This document shows, piece after piece, positions 1-8,812 of a DNA stretch of 64,000 nucleotides. This DNA comes from VRUE01 sp963770315 (GTDB lineage: Bacteria; Actinomycetota; Thermoleophilia; Solirubrobacterales; 70-9), in assembly GCA_963770315.1 (NCBI GenBank), contig CAVYPC010000002.1, positions 930,001 through 994,000 on the forward strand, read 5' to 3'. Numbering within the stretch: position 1 is the first letter of the stretch; each line of letters starts with the position of its first letter. The translations under genes and the position numbers were made by a program. The notes beneath the pieces are model-generated. The model saw nothing but the letters and a program-made list of their open reading frames with translations, was not told the origin of the DNA and made no database searches.

Positions 1-762
1 GCCGACGCGGTCGTCGTCAGCGGCGGCGCGGCGAGCCCGGTGCTGATGTGGTTCGCGCTGCCCGCGGTGACCCTCGGCGCCCGCTTCTCGACCCGCGGCA
101 CGGCGATCGGCACGGCCTACATCGTCGTGCTACTGCTGGCCAGCACGGTCGGCCTGGACCCGGCAGTTGCCGCCGAGCACCACCAGGAGGTGATCGCGTC
201 GGTCGCCTTGGTTCTCGGCACGGTGATCCTCTCTGGTGCCCTGGTCGAGTCTGACCGCGCGCACCGGCGTCGCTCCACCCTCGACCCGCTCACCGGTCTC
301 TTCAATCGCGCCGCGCTCGAGCAGCGGCTCGGCGAGCTCGACGGCCAGCCGACGGGCGAGGCGAAGGGCAGCTCCTACGCGCTGCTGCTCTGCGACCTCG
401 ACCATTTCAAGCGGGTCAACGACGAGCTCGGGCACGCCGTGGGCGACGCCGTTTTGCGCGACATCGCGCAAACGATGCGCACCTCCCTGCGGGCCGGGGA
501 CTCGATCTACCGGGTCGGCGGCGAGGAGATCCTCGTCGTCCTTCCCGGAGCGACGAAGTCCGATGCCGTGGCGATTGCCGAGCGGTTGCGCCAGGCTGTG
601 CACGACTGTCGCCCAGCGGGGGTCGAGGTGACTCTCAGCATCGGCGTGGCGGTATCTCGGGGAGGCCCGCTCGACACCGACGAGCTGGTCGGCCTCGCCG
701 ACGCGGCTCTCTATTCGGCCAAGGCGGCGGGTCGGGATCGGGTCTCGGTGAGCGCGAACTGA
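1..762 (+). CDS. GGDEF diguanylate cyclase, membrane-bound (5' end outside window)
   Basis: The frame is open to base 1, so the N-terminus is missing. The visible part has two hydrophobic membrane segments followed by a GGDEF domain starting at DPLTGLFNR. The signature is GGEEI, an accepted active variant, at about residues 173-177 counted from the window edge. An RxxD inhibitory site (RAGD) lies five residues before it. It should make cyclic di-GMP from two GTP at the membrane, with product inhibition. No partner domain is visible because the start is cut off. A second, degenerate GGDEF protein lies at the far end of the window. Confidence 0.88.
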   Translation, partial: ADAVVVSGGAASPVLMWFALPAVTLGARFSTRGTAIGTAYIVVLLLASTVGLDPAVAAEHHQEVIASVALVLGTVILSGALVESDRAHRRRSTLDPLTGLFNRAALEQRLGELDGQPTGEAKGSSYALLLCDLDHFKRVNDELGHAVGDAVLRDIAQTMRTSLRAGDSIYRVGGEEILVVLPGATKSDAVAIAERLRQAVHDCRPAGVEVTLSIGVAVSRGGPLDTDELVGLADAALYSAKAAGRDRVSVSAN

Positions 763-768
763 GCGCGC

Positions 769-1818
769 TCAGCGGCTGAGGTCCAGGTCCGCCCGCAGTC
801 GCGCCGCGAAGGCCGCGATCAGCTCGACCGTTGCCTCGAGGTCGCCGAGGTCGACCATCTCGACCGGCGAGTGCATGTAGCGCAGCGGGATCGAGACCAA
901 CCCGGTGGGGATGCCCGAGCGCGAAATCTGGATCGCATCGGCGTCGGTGCTGGTGCTGCGCCCACTGGCGCTGACGGTGTACTCGATCCCCGCCTCCTCG
1001 GCGGTCTCGACCAGCAGCTCGAAGACCTTGGGCGAGAGGGTCGAGCCGCGGCCGATCACCGGTCCGGAGCCGAGCGGGTGGCTGCCGATCTCCTTCTCGT
1101 CGATACCGGGGGCGTCGGTGGCGTGGGTGACGTCAATCACGACCGCGAGGTCGGGCCGCACCTCAAAGGCCGCGGTCCGCGCTCCGAACAGCCCGATCTC
1201 CTCCTGCACCGCGGCGATCGCCGCAAAGCCGCCGCTGAGCGAGTCGCTCTGGTGGCAGCGCCGCAGCGCCTCGAGCGCCACATAGGCGCCGAGACGGTTG
1301 TCCATCGCGCGCGAGACGAGCCGCTCGCCGGCGAGGCGCGCCGGCTCGGCTGCGATCACGGCGGGGTCGCCGACACGGATCAGCGCGGCGGCCTCGTCGC
1401 GGTCGCCCGCGCCGATGTCGATGTGCAGTCCCTTCAGCTCGACGACCTTCTTGCGCTGGTCGAGGTCGAGCAGGTGGATCGGCTTGCGGCCGACCACGCC
1501 CGGTACGAGACCGCCCTTCCCTCGTACCTCGACCCGCTGGCCGACCAGGATCTGCGGATCCCAGCCGCCGATCGGAGAGAACCAGAGGAAGCCCTTCTCG
1601 TCGATATGGGTGATGACGAGCCCGATCTCGTCGATGTGCCCGACGACCGCCAGTAACGGCTCGCCCTCGCCGATACGGGCGATCGAAGAGCCGAGCCCGT
1701 CGGCGGAGAGCTGCGCGAAGGACGCTTCCTCGCGCCAGACCGCAGCGGCGGGCCCCTCGTGGCCCGAAGGAGCGCCAGCGCGCAGTAGCTTGTCGAGTAG
1801 TGCGGGTGTTTCGGCCAT
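769..1818 (-). CDS. M42-family metallo-aminopeptidase
   Basis: Cytosolic di-zinc aminopeptidase of the M42 family (FrvX/deblocking aminopeptidase-like). Expected ligands are present: H61 in GHIDEIG, D173 in MDNRLG, the E206-E207 pair in QEEIG, D229 in IDVTHATD and H316 in YMHSPVE. Length is 349 aa, normal for the family. The ATG at 1818 was preferred over a codon 42 nt upstream because homologous sequence begins with AETPALLDKL. It is divergent from the SDR gene, with a 70-bp shared upstream region, and tail-to-tail with the diguanylate cyclase gene. The exact substrate is unknown. Confidence 0.85.
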   Translation of the reverse strand: MAETPALLDKLLRAGAPSGHEGPAAAVWREEASFAQLSADGLGSSIARIGEGEPLLAVVGHIDEIGLVITHIDEKGFLWFSPIGGWDPQILVGQRVEVRGKGGLVPGVVGRKPIHLLDLDQRKKVVELKGLHIDIGAGDRDEAAALIRVGDPAVIAAEPARLAGERLVSRAMDNRLGAYVALEALRRCHQSDSLSGGFAAIAAVQEEIGLFGARTAAFEVRPDLAVVIDVTHATDAPGIDEKEIGSHPLGSGPVIGRGSTLSPKVFELLVETAEEAGIEYTVSASGRSTSTDADAIQISRSGIPTGLVSIPLRYMHSPVEMVDLGDLEATVELIAAFAARLRADLDLSR

Positions 1819-1888
1819 TGGCGAGTTGCGCAGTATGCCGAGTGGAACAGACGTCCGCAATCAGGCAATTGGAATAGTTTTCCCTCAC

Positions 1889-2698
1889 ATGAGCGAAGCG
1901 ACTATGACCGCGCTGGTGACCGGGGCCTCCAGCGGCATCGGCGAGGCGACCGCGAGACGGCTCGCCCGTGAGCCCGGAGCAAGGCTGGTTTTAGTCGCTC
2001 GCCGGGAGGAGCGCCTGCGCGCCCTGGCCGAGTCACTGCCCTGCGAGGCGACCTGGCTCGCCGCCGACCTGACCGACCCCGATACCTCCGAGCGGGTTCG
2101 CGCCCACCTCGCCGAGCGGCACGGCGGCCGCCTCACCCTGCTGGTCAACAACGCCGGCGCCTCGTGGCGCGGTTCCTTCGCCGATGGCGGCTACGAGAAC
2201 GTGCGGCGCCACATGGAGCTCAACTTCGACGCCGTCGTCCGCCTCACCGAGGCATTGCTGCCGTCGCTGCGAGCCTCGGCCCCGAGCGCGATCGTCAATA
2301 TCGCCAGCACCGCCGGGCGCGTGGCCCGGGCCCGGACCGGCTCCTACTCGGCCAGCAAGTTCGCCCTGATCGGCTGGACCGACGCGCTCTATGCCGAGGA
2401 GCGGCCGCACGGAGTTCACGTCGGCGTGGTGTTGCCGGGCTTCATCGCCACCGAGGGCTTCCCGGCCAAGGAGCTGCGCGAGCGGGCGCTGACCCGCTGG
2501 ACCGTCTCCAAGCCGGAGAAGGTCGCCGAGGCGATCGTCGAGACCGGCCTGCGCGGCAAGGCGGAGCGCTACGTGCCGCGCCCCTACGCGCTGGCCGCGG
2601 TCGCGCGCATCCTCGCCCCGGGCCTGGTCCGCCGCGTTCTCTCGGGCGGCGCGGCGTCGAGCTTGACCACGAGCACCGCCGCGGAATCGAGCGACTGA
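1889..2698 (+). CDS. Short-chain dehydrogenase/reductase
   Basis: Classical SDR of 269 aa with a Rossmann fold. The cofactor motif TGASSGIG lies at residues 11-18, NNAG at about 87, and the catalytic YSASK after the conserved Ser of the NIAST segment. ATG 1889 is taken as the start; ATG 1904 would lose five residues. The glycine motif and the following R suggest NADP(H), but the substrate cannot be inferred. It stands alone between the divergent M42 gene and a convergent secreted-protein gene. Confidence 0.85.
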   Translation: MSEATMTALVTGASSGIGEATARRLAREPGARLVLVARREERLRALAESLPCEATWLAADLTDPDTSERVRAHLAERHGGRLTLLVNNAGASWRGSFADGGYENVRRHMELNFDAVVRLTEALLPSLRASAPSAIVNIASTAGRVARARTGSYSASKFALIGWTDALYAEERPHGVHVGVVLPGFIATEGFPAKELRERALTRWTVSKPEKVAEAIVETGLRGKAERYVPRPYALAAVARILAPGLVRRVLSGGAASSLTTSTAAESSD

Positions 2699-2723
2699 AC
2701 GGGGCCTCTCGGCCGCTGAGCAG

Positions 2724-3200
2724 TCAGCCGAAGTGGCTGAAGCGGCAGTAGTGGAAATGGAAGACGATGCTGGTGTTGTTGGCCGAGAGCCCGCTGCGTT
2801 CTGCCAGGATCGACTCATGCGTGGCCTTGATCTTCTCTTCGGCCTTGTAGTACTTGCCGACGTTGCGCAGTCGCTGTTCGAGCAGGCGCATGGAGTCGAG
2901 CCAGCGTTCGATCCGGTGGGCGTCGGCAGGCGGCGGCGGCACCACGGCGATCCCCTTGATCAAGCTTCCGAACGAGGCCGAGACGCGGATGAACTGCTTG
3001 CCGGCCGGCTGGAGCTTGTTCTTGTTTATGCGATCCCTGGCTCCGGCCATGATCCGTTCGTTGGCTTCGCGGTTCGCCTGGCATATCGGCTCAACCTGCG
3101 CCTTGTAGCTTTCCCGCGTCTGTTCTTCCCCATGGGCGAGCGGCGCGATGGCAAGCATCGCGACAGCGGTCGCAGCGAGTGTCCCCAGCGTTCGCTTCAT
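2724..3200 (-). CDS. Small secreted protein of unknown function
   Basis: 158 aa starting at ATG 3200, with a Lys/Arg-led hydrophobic signal peptide ending around LAHGEE. The mature part is helical and charged, with a PICQANREANERI segment and a C-terminal FHYCRFSHFG that supplies a second Cys, so a disulfide is possible. I recognise no named domain. The gene is divergent from efp. The 77-bp space between them contains an 18-bp perfect palindrome that may control both genes. Confidence 0.6.
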   Translation of the reverse strand: MKRTLGTLAATAVAMLAIAPLAHGEEQTRESYKAQVEPICQANREANERIMAGARDRINKNKLQPAGKQFIRVSASFGSLIKGIAVVPPPPADAHRIERWLDSMRLLEQRLRNVGKYYKAEEKIKATHESILAERSGLSANNTSIVFHFHYCRFSHFG

Positions 3201-3249
3201 CTCCCAGGCACTAGACAGGTTAGAGACTGCGGCCAATCGGCCAACCCAT

Positions 3250-3267
3250 CTAGTGTCCGGACACTAG
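3250..3267. promoter_or_regulatory. 18-bp perfect palindrome overlapping the efp -10 region
   Basis: CTAGTGTCCGGACACTAG is identical to its reverse complement. It overlaps TAGGAT (3265-3270), a plausible -10 box 7 nt before the efp GTG, and lies 50 nt from the divergent secreted-protein start. Position and perfect symmetry fit a dimeric repressor operator. The regulator is unknown. Confidence 0.5.
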
Positions 3268-3277
3268 GATTCGCGCC

Positions 3278-3838
<561 letters not shown>

Positions 3839-3871
3839 GGCCGACGCCGCCCAAAGCGCGAGAATAGGCCG

Positions 3872-4252
3872 ATGCGCAGATCCGACCAGCGCCGCGACGC
3901 CGTCTTCGCCTGCTACCAGCGCGACGTCACCGGGCGCCCCCTGGGAGAGCTGCTGGGCGAGGCGCGGCCGTTCACCCGCGAGCTGGCTGAGGCGGTCGAG
4001 TCCCATCGCGACGAGCTCGACGCGACGATCGCTCGCCACGCCCGCGGCTGGGAGCTGGCGCGGATCGCGCCGCTGGAGCTAAACGTGATGCGGGTGGCGC
4101 TGCACGAGATCGAGCGCAGCGAGGACGTGCCCGACGCGGTCGCGATCGACGAGGCGGTCGAGATCGCCAAGGAGTACTGCGGCGCCGACGCGCCCGGCTT
4201 TGTCAACGGGATCCTCGGCGCGATCGTGCGCGAGCGCCAGGAGGTGGGTTGA
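3872..4252 (+). CDS. nusB: Transcription antitermination protein NusB
   Basis: 126 aa, all-helical. It starts RRSDQRRDAVFACYQ and contains the family block NVMRVALHEI, then AIDEAVEIAKEYC and FVNGILGAI near the C-terminus. NusB binds boxA RNA with NusE (S10) for rRNA antitermination. It follows efp directly, and its TGA is adjacent to the next small gene. Confidence 0.93.
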   Translation: MRRSDQRRDAVFACYQRDVTGRPLGELLGEARPFTRELAEAVESHRDELDATIARHARGWELARIAPLELNVMRVALHEIERSEDVPDAVAIDEAVEIAKEYCGADAPGFVNGILGAIVRERQEVG

Positions 4253-4435
4253 GTGAGCGAGGGGACCCGCCTGCGCGAGATATCCACCCGCCTACAGACG
4301 ATCGCCGCCGAGCTCGAGGGCTCCGAGGCGAGCGACGAGCGGGCGGCAGAGCTCGCCCGCGAGGCCGCCGAGCTCTCGACCGAGGCGGTCGAGGAGGCGA
4401 ACCGCCGCATCCGCGAGTCGGAGAGCTCGCAGTGA
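4253..4435 (+). CDS. Small coiled-coil protein in the position of xseB
   Basis: 60-aa acidic helical protein starting with GTG immediately after the nusB stop. Helix-loop-helix pattern: RLREISTRLQTIAAELE, then a Glu/Ala/Arg helix. Exonuclease VII small subunits have a similar size and are often placed just upstream of ispA-type genes, but the sequence match is weak and no xseA is nearby. I treat it as a real small gene of unknown function because it fills the operon exactly between nusB and the prenyl synthase. Confidence 0.5.
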   Translation: MSEGTRLREISTRLQTIAAELEGSEASDERAAELAREAAELSTEAVEEANRRIRESESSQ

Positions 4436-4451
4436 GCGAACAGCGCCCGCG

Positions 4452-5315
4452 GTGAGCTACCCCGAGGATCTGCGCGCTCTGGTCGACGCCGAGCTGGAGC
4501 AGCTGCGCTTCTCGGCGCAGCCCGCCACGGCCGGCTTGGAGGAGGCGATGCGCTACTCGCTGCTGGCGGGGGGCAAGCGCGTGCGCCCGGTCCTCGCCCT
4601 GGCCACGGCCCGTGCCTTGAGCGCCGACCCCGGGGGCTACCTGCGGGTGGCGGCGGCGCTCGAGCTGATCCACACCTACTCGCTGATCCACGACGATCTG
4701 CCGGCGATGGACGACGACGAGCTGCGCCGCGGCCTGCCCACCTCGCACGTCAAGTTCGGCGAGGACGTGGCGATCCTCGCCGGCGACGGGCTCTTCGCCG
4801 AGGCGATTCGGCTCTTCTGCGAGCAGCCGACCGAGCCGGTCAGAGTGCTCGCCGCGCTGGCTGAGTTGGCGGCGGCGACCGGGGTGGATGGCATGGTCGG
4901 GGGCCAGTACGTGGACGTCGCGGGCGAGGCGGAAGACGCGGAGGCTCTGCGCGACCTGCACGGGTTGAAGACGGGGCGCTTGATCGCCGCCGGCGTCGGC
5001 GTCGTACTTACCCTCGAGGGCGTGGCCGAACCTGAGACAATTCCCTATCGCCGGTTCGCTGGCGAGCTCGGCGTCCTCTTCCAGATCGTCGACGACATCC
5101 TCGACGTGACGGGAAGCGACGAGCAATTGGGCAAGCCCCATGGAAGCGACGAGCGACATGGCAAACTCACCTACGTCAGCCTCTTCGGCCTGCAGCGGGC
5201 GCGTGAGCTGGCGGCCGAGTCCCACGCGAAGGCGACAGCAACCTTGGCCGAGGCGGACGGCGACACCGGCGACCTAAAAGGGGTCGCCGACTACATCTTC
5301 ACCAGGAACGAATGA
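4452..5315 (+). CDS. Polyprenyl (farnesyl/geranylgeranyl) diphosphate synthase
   Basis: 287 aa trans-prenyltransferase starting with GTG. It contains GGKRVRP, the first Asp-rich motif DDLPAMDDDELRRG and the second motif DDILD, all needed for Mg-diphosphate binding. It condenses IPP with allylic diphosphates. The last codon overlaps the dxs start (ATGA), so it is translationally coupled to the enzyme supplying its precursor. Chain length cannot be fixed confidently from the sequence. Confidence 0.9.
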   Translation: MSYPEDLRALVDAELEQLRFSAQPATAGLEEAMRYSLLAGGKRVRPVLALATARALSADPGGYLRVAAALELIHTYSLIHDDLPAMDDDELRRGLPTSHVKFGEDVAILAGDGLFAEAIRLFCEQPTEPVRVLAALAELAAATGVDGMVGGQYVDVAGEAEDAEALRDLHGLKTGRLIAAGVGVVLTLEGVAEPETIPYRRFAGELGVLFQIVDDILDVTGSDEQLGKPHGSDERHGKLTYVSLFGLQRARELAAESHAKATATLAEADGDTGDLKGVADYIFTRNE

Positions 5316-7348
5316 GCGAGAAAGCGCAAAAGCCAGAGGGCGGAAAGGGGGAGGATCGAACGCTGCTCGACGGAATCGAGTCCCCCGCCGATCTGCACGA
5401 GCTCGACGACGAGCAGCTGCAGCAGGTCGCGCAGGAGATGCGCACCTACATCATCGACACGATCGGCGAGATCGGCGGCCACTTCGGCGCCAATCTCGGC
5501 ACTTGCGAGCTGGCGGTCGCCCTGCACAGCCTGCTCGACTCGCCGCGCGACAAGGTGCTCTGGGACGTCGGCCACCAGGCCTATCCGCACAAGATCCTCA
5601 CCGGCCGCCGCGACGCGCTGCCGACAATCCGTCAGTACGAGGGCCTGGCGCCGTTCTGCTCGATCTTCGAGTCCGAGCACGACATCATGGGCGCCGGCCA
5701 CGCCTCGACCTCGATCGGCTATGCGGTGGGGCTGAAGGAGGCGATGCGCAAGGGGATCGGCGAGGACGGCCGGGTGGCGGCGGTGATCGGCGACGGAGCG
5801 CTCACCGGCGGTGTCGCGTACGAGTCGCTGCACGCGGCGGGAGGTCTGCAGACGCCGATCGTGATCGTGCTCAACGACAATGGGATGTCGATCTCGCCAA
5901 ACGTCGGCGCTCTCTCCCGCTACTTCAACCGGGTGCGCCTCAACCCACGCCTCTACCACGCCCGCGAGGGGGTGGAGGACCGGCTGACCAAGCTGCCGCT
6001 GGGGTTGGGCAGGCGGATCGAGCGCCTCGGGCCGGAGATCAAGTCGGCGATCAAGGCCTACTGGGCGCCCGGCCTCTTCTTCGAGGAGCTCGACCTCGCC
6101 TACATGGGTGTGATCGACGGCCACGACGTTCACGCCCTGCGCGACGCCCTGCGCGAAGCGTTCGAGGCCGAACGCCCGGTCGTCGTCCACATCCACACCG
6201 TCAAGGGCAAGGGCTTCGCGCCGGCCGAGGAAGGCGGCCTCGAGGGGATGGAGAAGTGGCACGCCGCCAAGCCGAAGTCGATCGTCAACGGAGCACCGGC
6301 GCCGAAGCCGGTTCCGGTCAAGGAGTCCGATTCGCCAGAGGCGATCGCGCCGGAGCGACTGGAGAAGCCACCGGCCGCGGGAGCCCCGCCCCAGTACACG
6401 CAGGTCTTCGCCGACGCGATCGTCGCCGAGGCCGAGCGCGACGAGCGCGTCATCGGCATCACCGCGGCGATGGCGGGGGGGACCGGGCTGCAGAGGCTCG
6501 CCGACGAGGTTCCCGGGCAGTGCTACGACGTCGGCATCGCCGAGCAGAATGCCGTCCTGCTCGCCTCCGGCCTGGCTCTGCAGGGGGCGAAGCCGGTCTG
6601 CGCGATCTACTCGACCTTCCTCCAGCGCGCCTACGATCAGATCATCCACGACGTCTGCCTGCAGGAGCTCGACGTCACCTTTGCCATGGACAGGGCAGGG
6701 CTGGTGGGCGACGACGGGCCCACGCACCACGGCGCCTTCGACATCTCCTACTTCCGGCCGCTCCCCAACGTGGTGGTGATGGCGCCGCGCGACGAGGCGA
6801 TGCTGGTCCACATGCTGCGCACCGCGATCGCCCACGACGGCCCGGTGGCGCTGCGCTATCCGCGCGGCGCCGCGGAGGGCGCAGAGCTGCCGGCCGAGCC
6901 GGCGGAGATCCCGATCGGCAGCGGCGAGCTCTTGGCCGGCGGCGAGCGGGTCGCGTTGCTGGGCTACGGCTACGGCGTCTCGGTGGCGTTGCAGGCGGCG
7001 GAGATCCTCGGCGCCCACGACCTGCGGCCGACCGTCGCCGACGCCCGCTTCGCCAAGCCGCTCGACGCGGAGCTGCTTGAGCGGCTTGCGCTCGGCCACG
7101 ACCTGGTTGTGACGATCGAGGAGAACGTGCTCCCCGGTGGCTTCGGCTCGGCGGTGCTGGAGCATCTCGAGGATTCCTTCGCCGACCGTCCAGCTGAGCG
7201 GGCGAGGGTGATGCGGGTCGGCCTCCCGGACCGCTACGTCACTCACGGAAAGCCGGCGCTGCTGCGCGAGGAGGTCGGCCTGACCGGGGAGTCAGTGGCC
7301 GAGCGGGTGCTGGCGGAGCTGCGCTCCGGCGAGCCGGCGCTTCACTGA
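5312..7348 (+). CDS. dxs: 1-deoxy-D-xylulose-5-phosphate synthase
   Basis: 678 aa thiamine-diphosphate enzyme that makes DXP from pyruvate and glyceraldehyde-3-phosphate, the first step of the MEP isoprenoid pathway. The ThDP motif runs from GDG (160-162) to NDN (188-190). The pyrimidine-domain glutamate lies in YDVGIAEQNA, and the transketolase C-domain is complete. A charged Pro/Glu linker (about residues 330-360) is longer than in many homologues. It is the last gene of the nusB-prenyl synthase-dxs run. Confidence 0.95.
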   Translation: MSEKAQKPEGGKGEDRTLLDGIESPADLHELDDEQLQQVAQEMRTYIIDTIGEIGGHFGANLGTCELAVALHSLLDSPRDKVLWDVGHQAYPHKILTGRRDALPTIRQYEGLAPFCSIFESEHDIMGAGHASTSIGYAVGLKEAMRKGIGEDGRVAAVIGDGALTGGVAYESLHAAGGLQTPIVIVLNDNGMSISPNVGALSRYFNRVRLNPRLYHAREGVEDRLTKLPLGLGRRIERLGPEIKSAIKAYWAPGLFFEELDLAYMGVIDGHDVHALRDALREAFEAERPVVVHIHTVKGKGFAPAEEGGLEGMEKWHAAKPKSIVNGAPAPKPVPVKESDSPEAIAPERLEKPPAAGAPPQYTQVFADAIVAEAERDERVIGITAAMAGGTGLQRLADEVPGQCYDVGIAEQNAVLLASGLALQGAKPVCAIYSTFLQRAYDQIIHDVCLQELDVTFAMDRAGLVGDDGPTHHGAFDISYFRPLPNVVVMAPRDEAMLVHMLRTAIAHDGPVALRYPRGAAEGAELPAEPAEIPIGSGELLAGGERVALLGYGYGVSVALQAAEILGAHDLRPTVADARFAKPLDAELLERLALGHDLVVTIEENVLPGGFGSAVLEHLEDSFADRPAERARVMRVGLPDRYVTHGKPALLREEVGLTGESVAERVLAELRSGEPALH

Positions 7349-7418
7349 ATTTTTACCCGCGCTTGCACCAAAGCGCTCAATCGGCTAGCCTGCCCGGCGG
7401 CCTCCTTGGTTGCACCGG

Positions 7419-7500
7419 AACCGCCCCGCTTCGCGGAACGTTTCTGGGGTTGCTACAGGGAGAGGAGGCGCGTATCTCTGGATATGCAGGGTCCGTTGGG
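7419..7500. repeat. Dispersed structured repeat, copy A (diverged)
   Basis: Lies between the converging dxs and glycosylase genes. It shares GTTTCTGGGGTTGCTACAGG (7440-7459) with the other copies, then a short A/G-rich half-stem and TATCTCT (7473-7479) followed by GGATATG. The first hairpin has degenerated to a CCGC/GCGG stem around 7431-7437. Other copies lie at 12,559, 13,777 and 28,791. The remaining bases between 7349 and 7575 hold nothing else I recognise. Confidence 0.55.
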
Positions 7501-7575
7501 CAGGCGGACCTATGCCCGCGATCGGCAGCGCGGCGCCGATCGCGGGCCAGGTTCTGCGGCGGTCGCGGTGACCGA

Positions 7576-8073
7576 TCAGTCACCTGCCAGGACGACTCGC
7601 GCCAGCTCCTGCCAGGGCGCGAGGTCCCAGAACCGTCGCGCGGCGCCCGACGTGGAGGGCAGAACCCAGACCGTCGCGCCGCCGATCTGCTCCGGCTGGG
7701 CGCCGTAGGCGACATCGCGTTCGAGCGCACCGCGGGCGGCGTTCTTGCCGTTGAAGGCAAGGTGAGTCGGTTCGGCTTCGGCGATGCGCGCCTGGAGGCC
7801 GCCGACGTCGAACTCGGCGGTGCCGACCTCCAGGTCGGAGCCATGCCGCACCTTGCAGATGTCGGTGAGGCCGATGCCGAGCTCCGGCAACCGCGCGAAT
7901 TCGGCCGGCTCCAGCTCGACCGGCGTCAGCCCGGTCTCCTCGAGGGTCCGCCAGAAGCGATTGCCCGGGCCGGCGTAGTACGCCTTGGACCGCGCGGAGG
8001 CGGCGCTGGCGGCGGTGCCGCAGAAGACGACTCTCAGGTCGGGGCCGAGAAGGTCAGGCAAGACGTCAGCCAT
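7576..8073 (-). CDS. MUG/TDG-family uracil/mismatch DNA glycosylase-like protein
   Basis: 165 aa, single UDG-fold domain. PGNRFWRTLEETGLTP and ELGIGLTDI are characteristic of the G:T/U mismatch-specific family, with a C-terminal leucine-loop equivalent at LPSTSGAARRFW. The motif-1 segment reads FCGTAASAASA, where the classical family has GINPG, so the catalytic Asn is not present. It may use another mechanism or substrate. ATG 8073 overlaps the end of the upstream membrane gene by 8 bp. Confidence 0.75.
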   Translation of the reverse strand: MADVLPDLLGPDLRVVFCGTAASAASARSKAYYAGPGNRFWRTLEETGLTPVELEPAEFARLPELGIGLTDICKVRHGSDLEVGTAEFDVGGLQARIAEAEPTHLAFNGKNAARGALERDVAYGAQPEQIGGATVWVLPSTSGAARRFWDLAPWQELARVVLAGD

Positions 8074-8443
8074 CGGCGTGCATCGCCGCCACGGCCGTCG
8101 CGATTCCGGCGGCGGAGAAGATCGAGCCACCCAGCAGGTCGCCGCTCGGCTCCCCGCGCTCGCCGGCCTCGATCGCGGCGGAGAGCACGTCGGCGAGGTC
8201 GATCGCGACGGCGGCGAGCGCAGCCGCGCGCCCCAGCCGCGACCAGCGGAGGCTGGCAAGCGCAAGTGCCGCCACGCCTATCTGATGGGCGCTGAAGCCA
8301 CGGACGAAAAGCCGTGCGTCGGGCCGCTCCGGGGTGTCGGCTGCCAACTTCAACCGTCCCATCGCGGCGGGAGACAGCAGGCCGCCGATCCCGTAGGTCA
8401 TGCGGAACCCGGCGTTGGCGAGCATCAGCTTGCGCCTGGACAT
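8066..8443 (-). CDS. Small membrane protein of unknown function
   Basis: 125 aa with about four hydrophobic stretches: near the start (FRMTYGIGGLLSP), then QIGVAALALASL, AALAAVAIDLADVL, and near the end. It resembles DUF4267-like membrane proteins, but I am not sure. It overlaps the glycosylase gene by 8 bp and is probably cotranscribed with it. Confidence 0.6.
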   Translation of the reverse strand: MSRRKLMLANAGFRMTYGIGGLLSPAAMGRLKLAADTPERPDARLFVRGFSAHQIGVAALALASLRWSRLGRAAALAAVAIDLADVLSAAIEAGERGEPSGDLLGGSIFSAAGIATAVAAMHADG

Positions 8444-8489
8444 GACGGGAACCTACCTGCCATCCTTGGATCGCGTGAAGGTCGGTCGG

Positions 8490-8518
8490 TTGCCGCGACA
8501 CGCGCTTCGGGATAGGGT
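8490..8518 (+). promoter_or_regulatory. Sigma-70-type promoter giving a leaderless mRNA
   Basis: TTGCCG (8490-8495), a 17-bp spacer and TAGGGT (8513-8518). The ATG at 8525 is only 6 nt after the -10 box, so transcription should start at or near the A of the start codon. No Shine-Dalgarno sequence is present. Confidence 0.55.
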
Positions 8519-8524
8519 GGTGCA

Positions 8525-8812
8525 ATGGCAGTAAAGCTCCATCGCTGCTCGACCATGTGGGTGAAGATCGACGCCCACCCGTGCTGGCGCGTTCAGAAGG
8601 CGCTCGACGAGCAGGGAGTCGAGTACGAGGTCGTCAAGGGGCCGCTGCGCCCCGGCAAGCGCGACGAGCTCGATCGCCTCTCCGGCCAGCGGAAGTACCC
8701 GGCGATCGAGTTCGAGGACGGGAAGGTGTACCGCGAGGAATCGGCGGAGATGGCCGAGCGGATCCGCGCCGGCCAGCTCTTCGAGGATCAAGGGGCCGGG
8801 CCTACGGCCTAG
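8525..8812 (+). CDS. Glutaredoxin/GST N-terminal-domain protein
   Basis: 95 aa, a single thioredoxin-fold domain. CSTMWVKIDAHPCWRVQKAL covers the first strand and helix, cis-Pro is in KYPAIEFEDG, and ESAEMAERIR is the last helix. Such stand-alone GST_N proteins are common in actinobacteria and lack the helical GST domain. The Cys in HPCW could be redox-active. Its stop overlaps the convergent gene by 4 bp. Confidence 0.75.
   Translation: MAVKLHRCSTMWVKIDAHPCWRVQKALDEQGVEYEVVKGPLRPGKRDELDRLSGQRKYPAIEFEDGKVYREESAEMAERIRAGQLFEDQGAGPTA

Noticed and set aside
5291..7246. 651-codon open frame antisense to dxs
   Set aside because: Shadow of the dxs gene. No motif, ribosome site or plausible domain.
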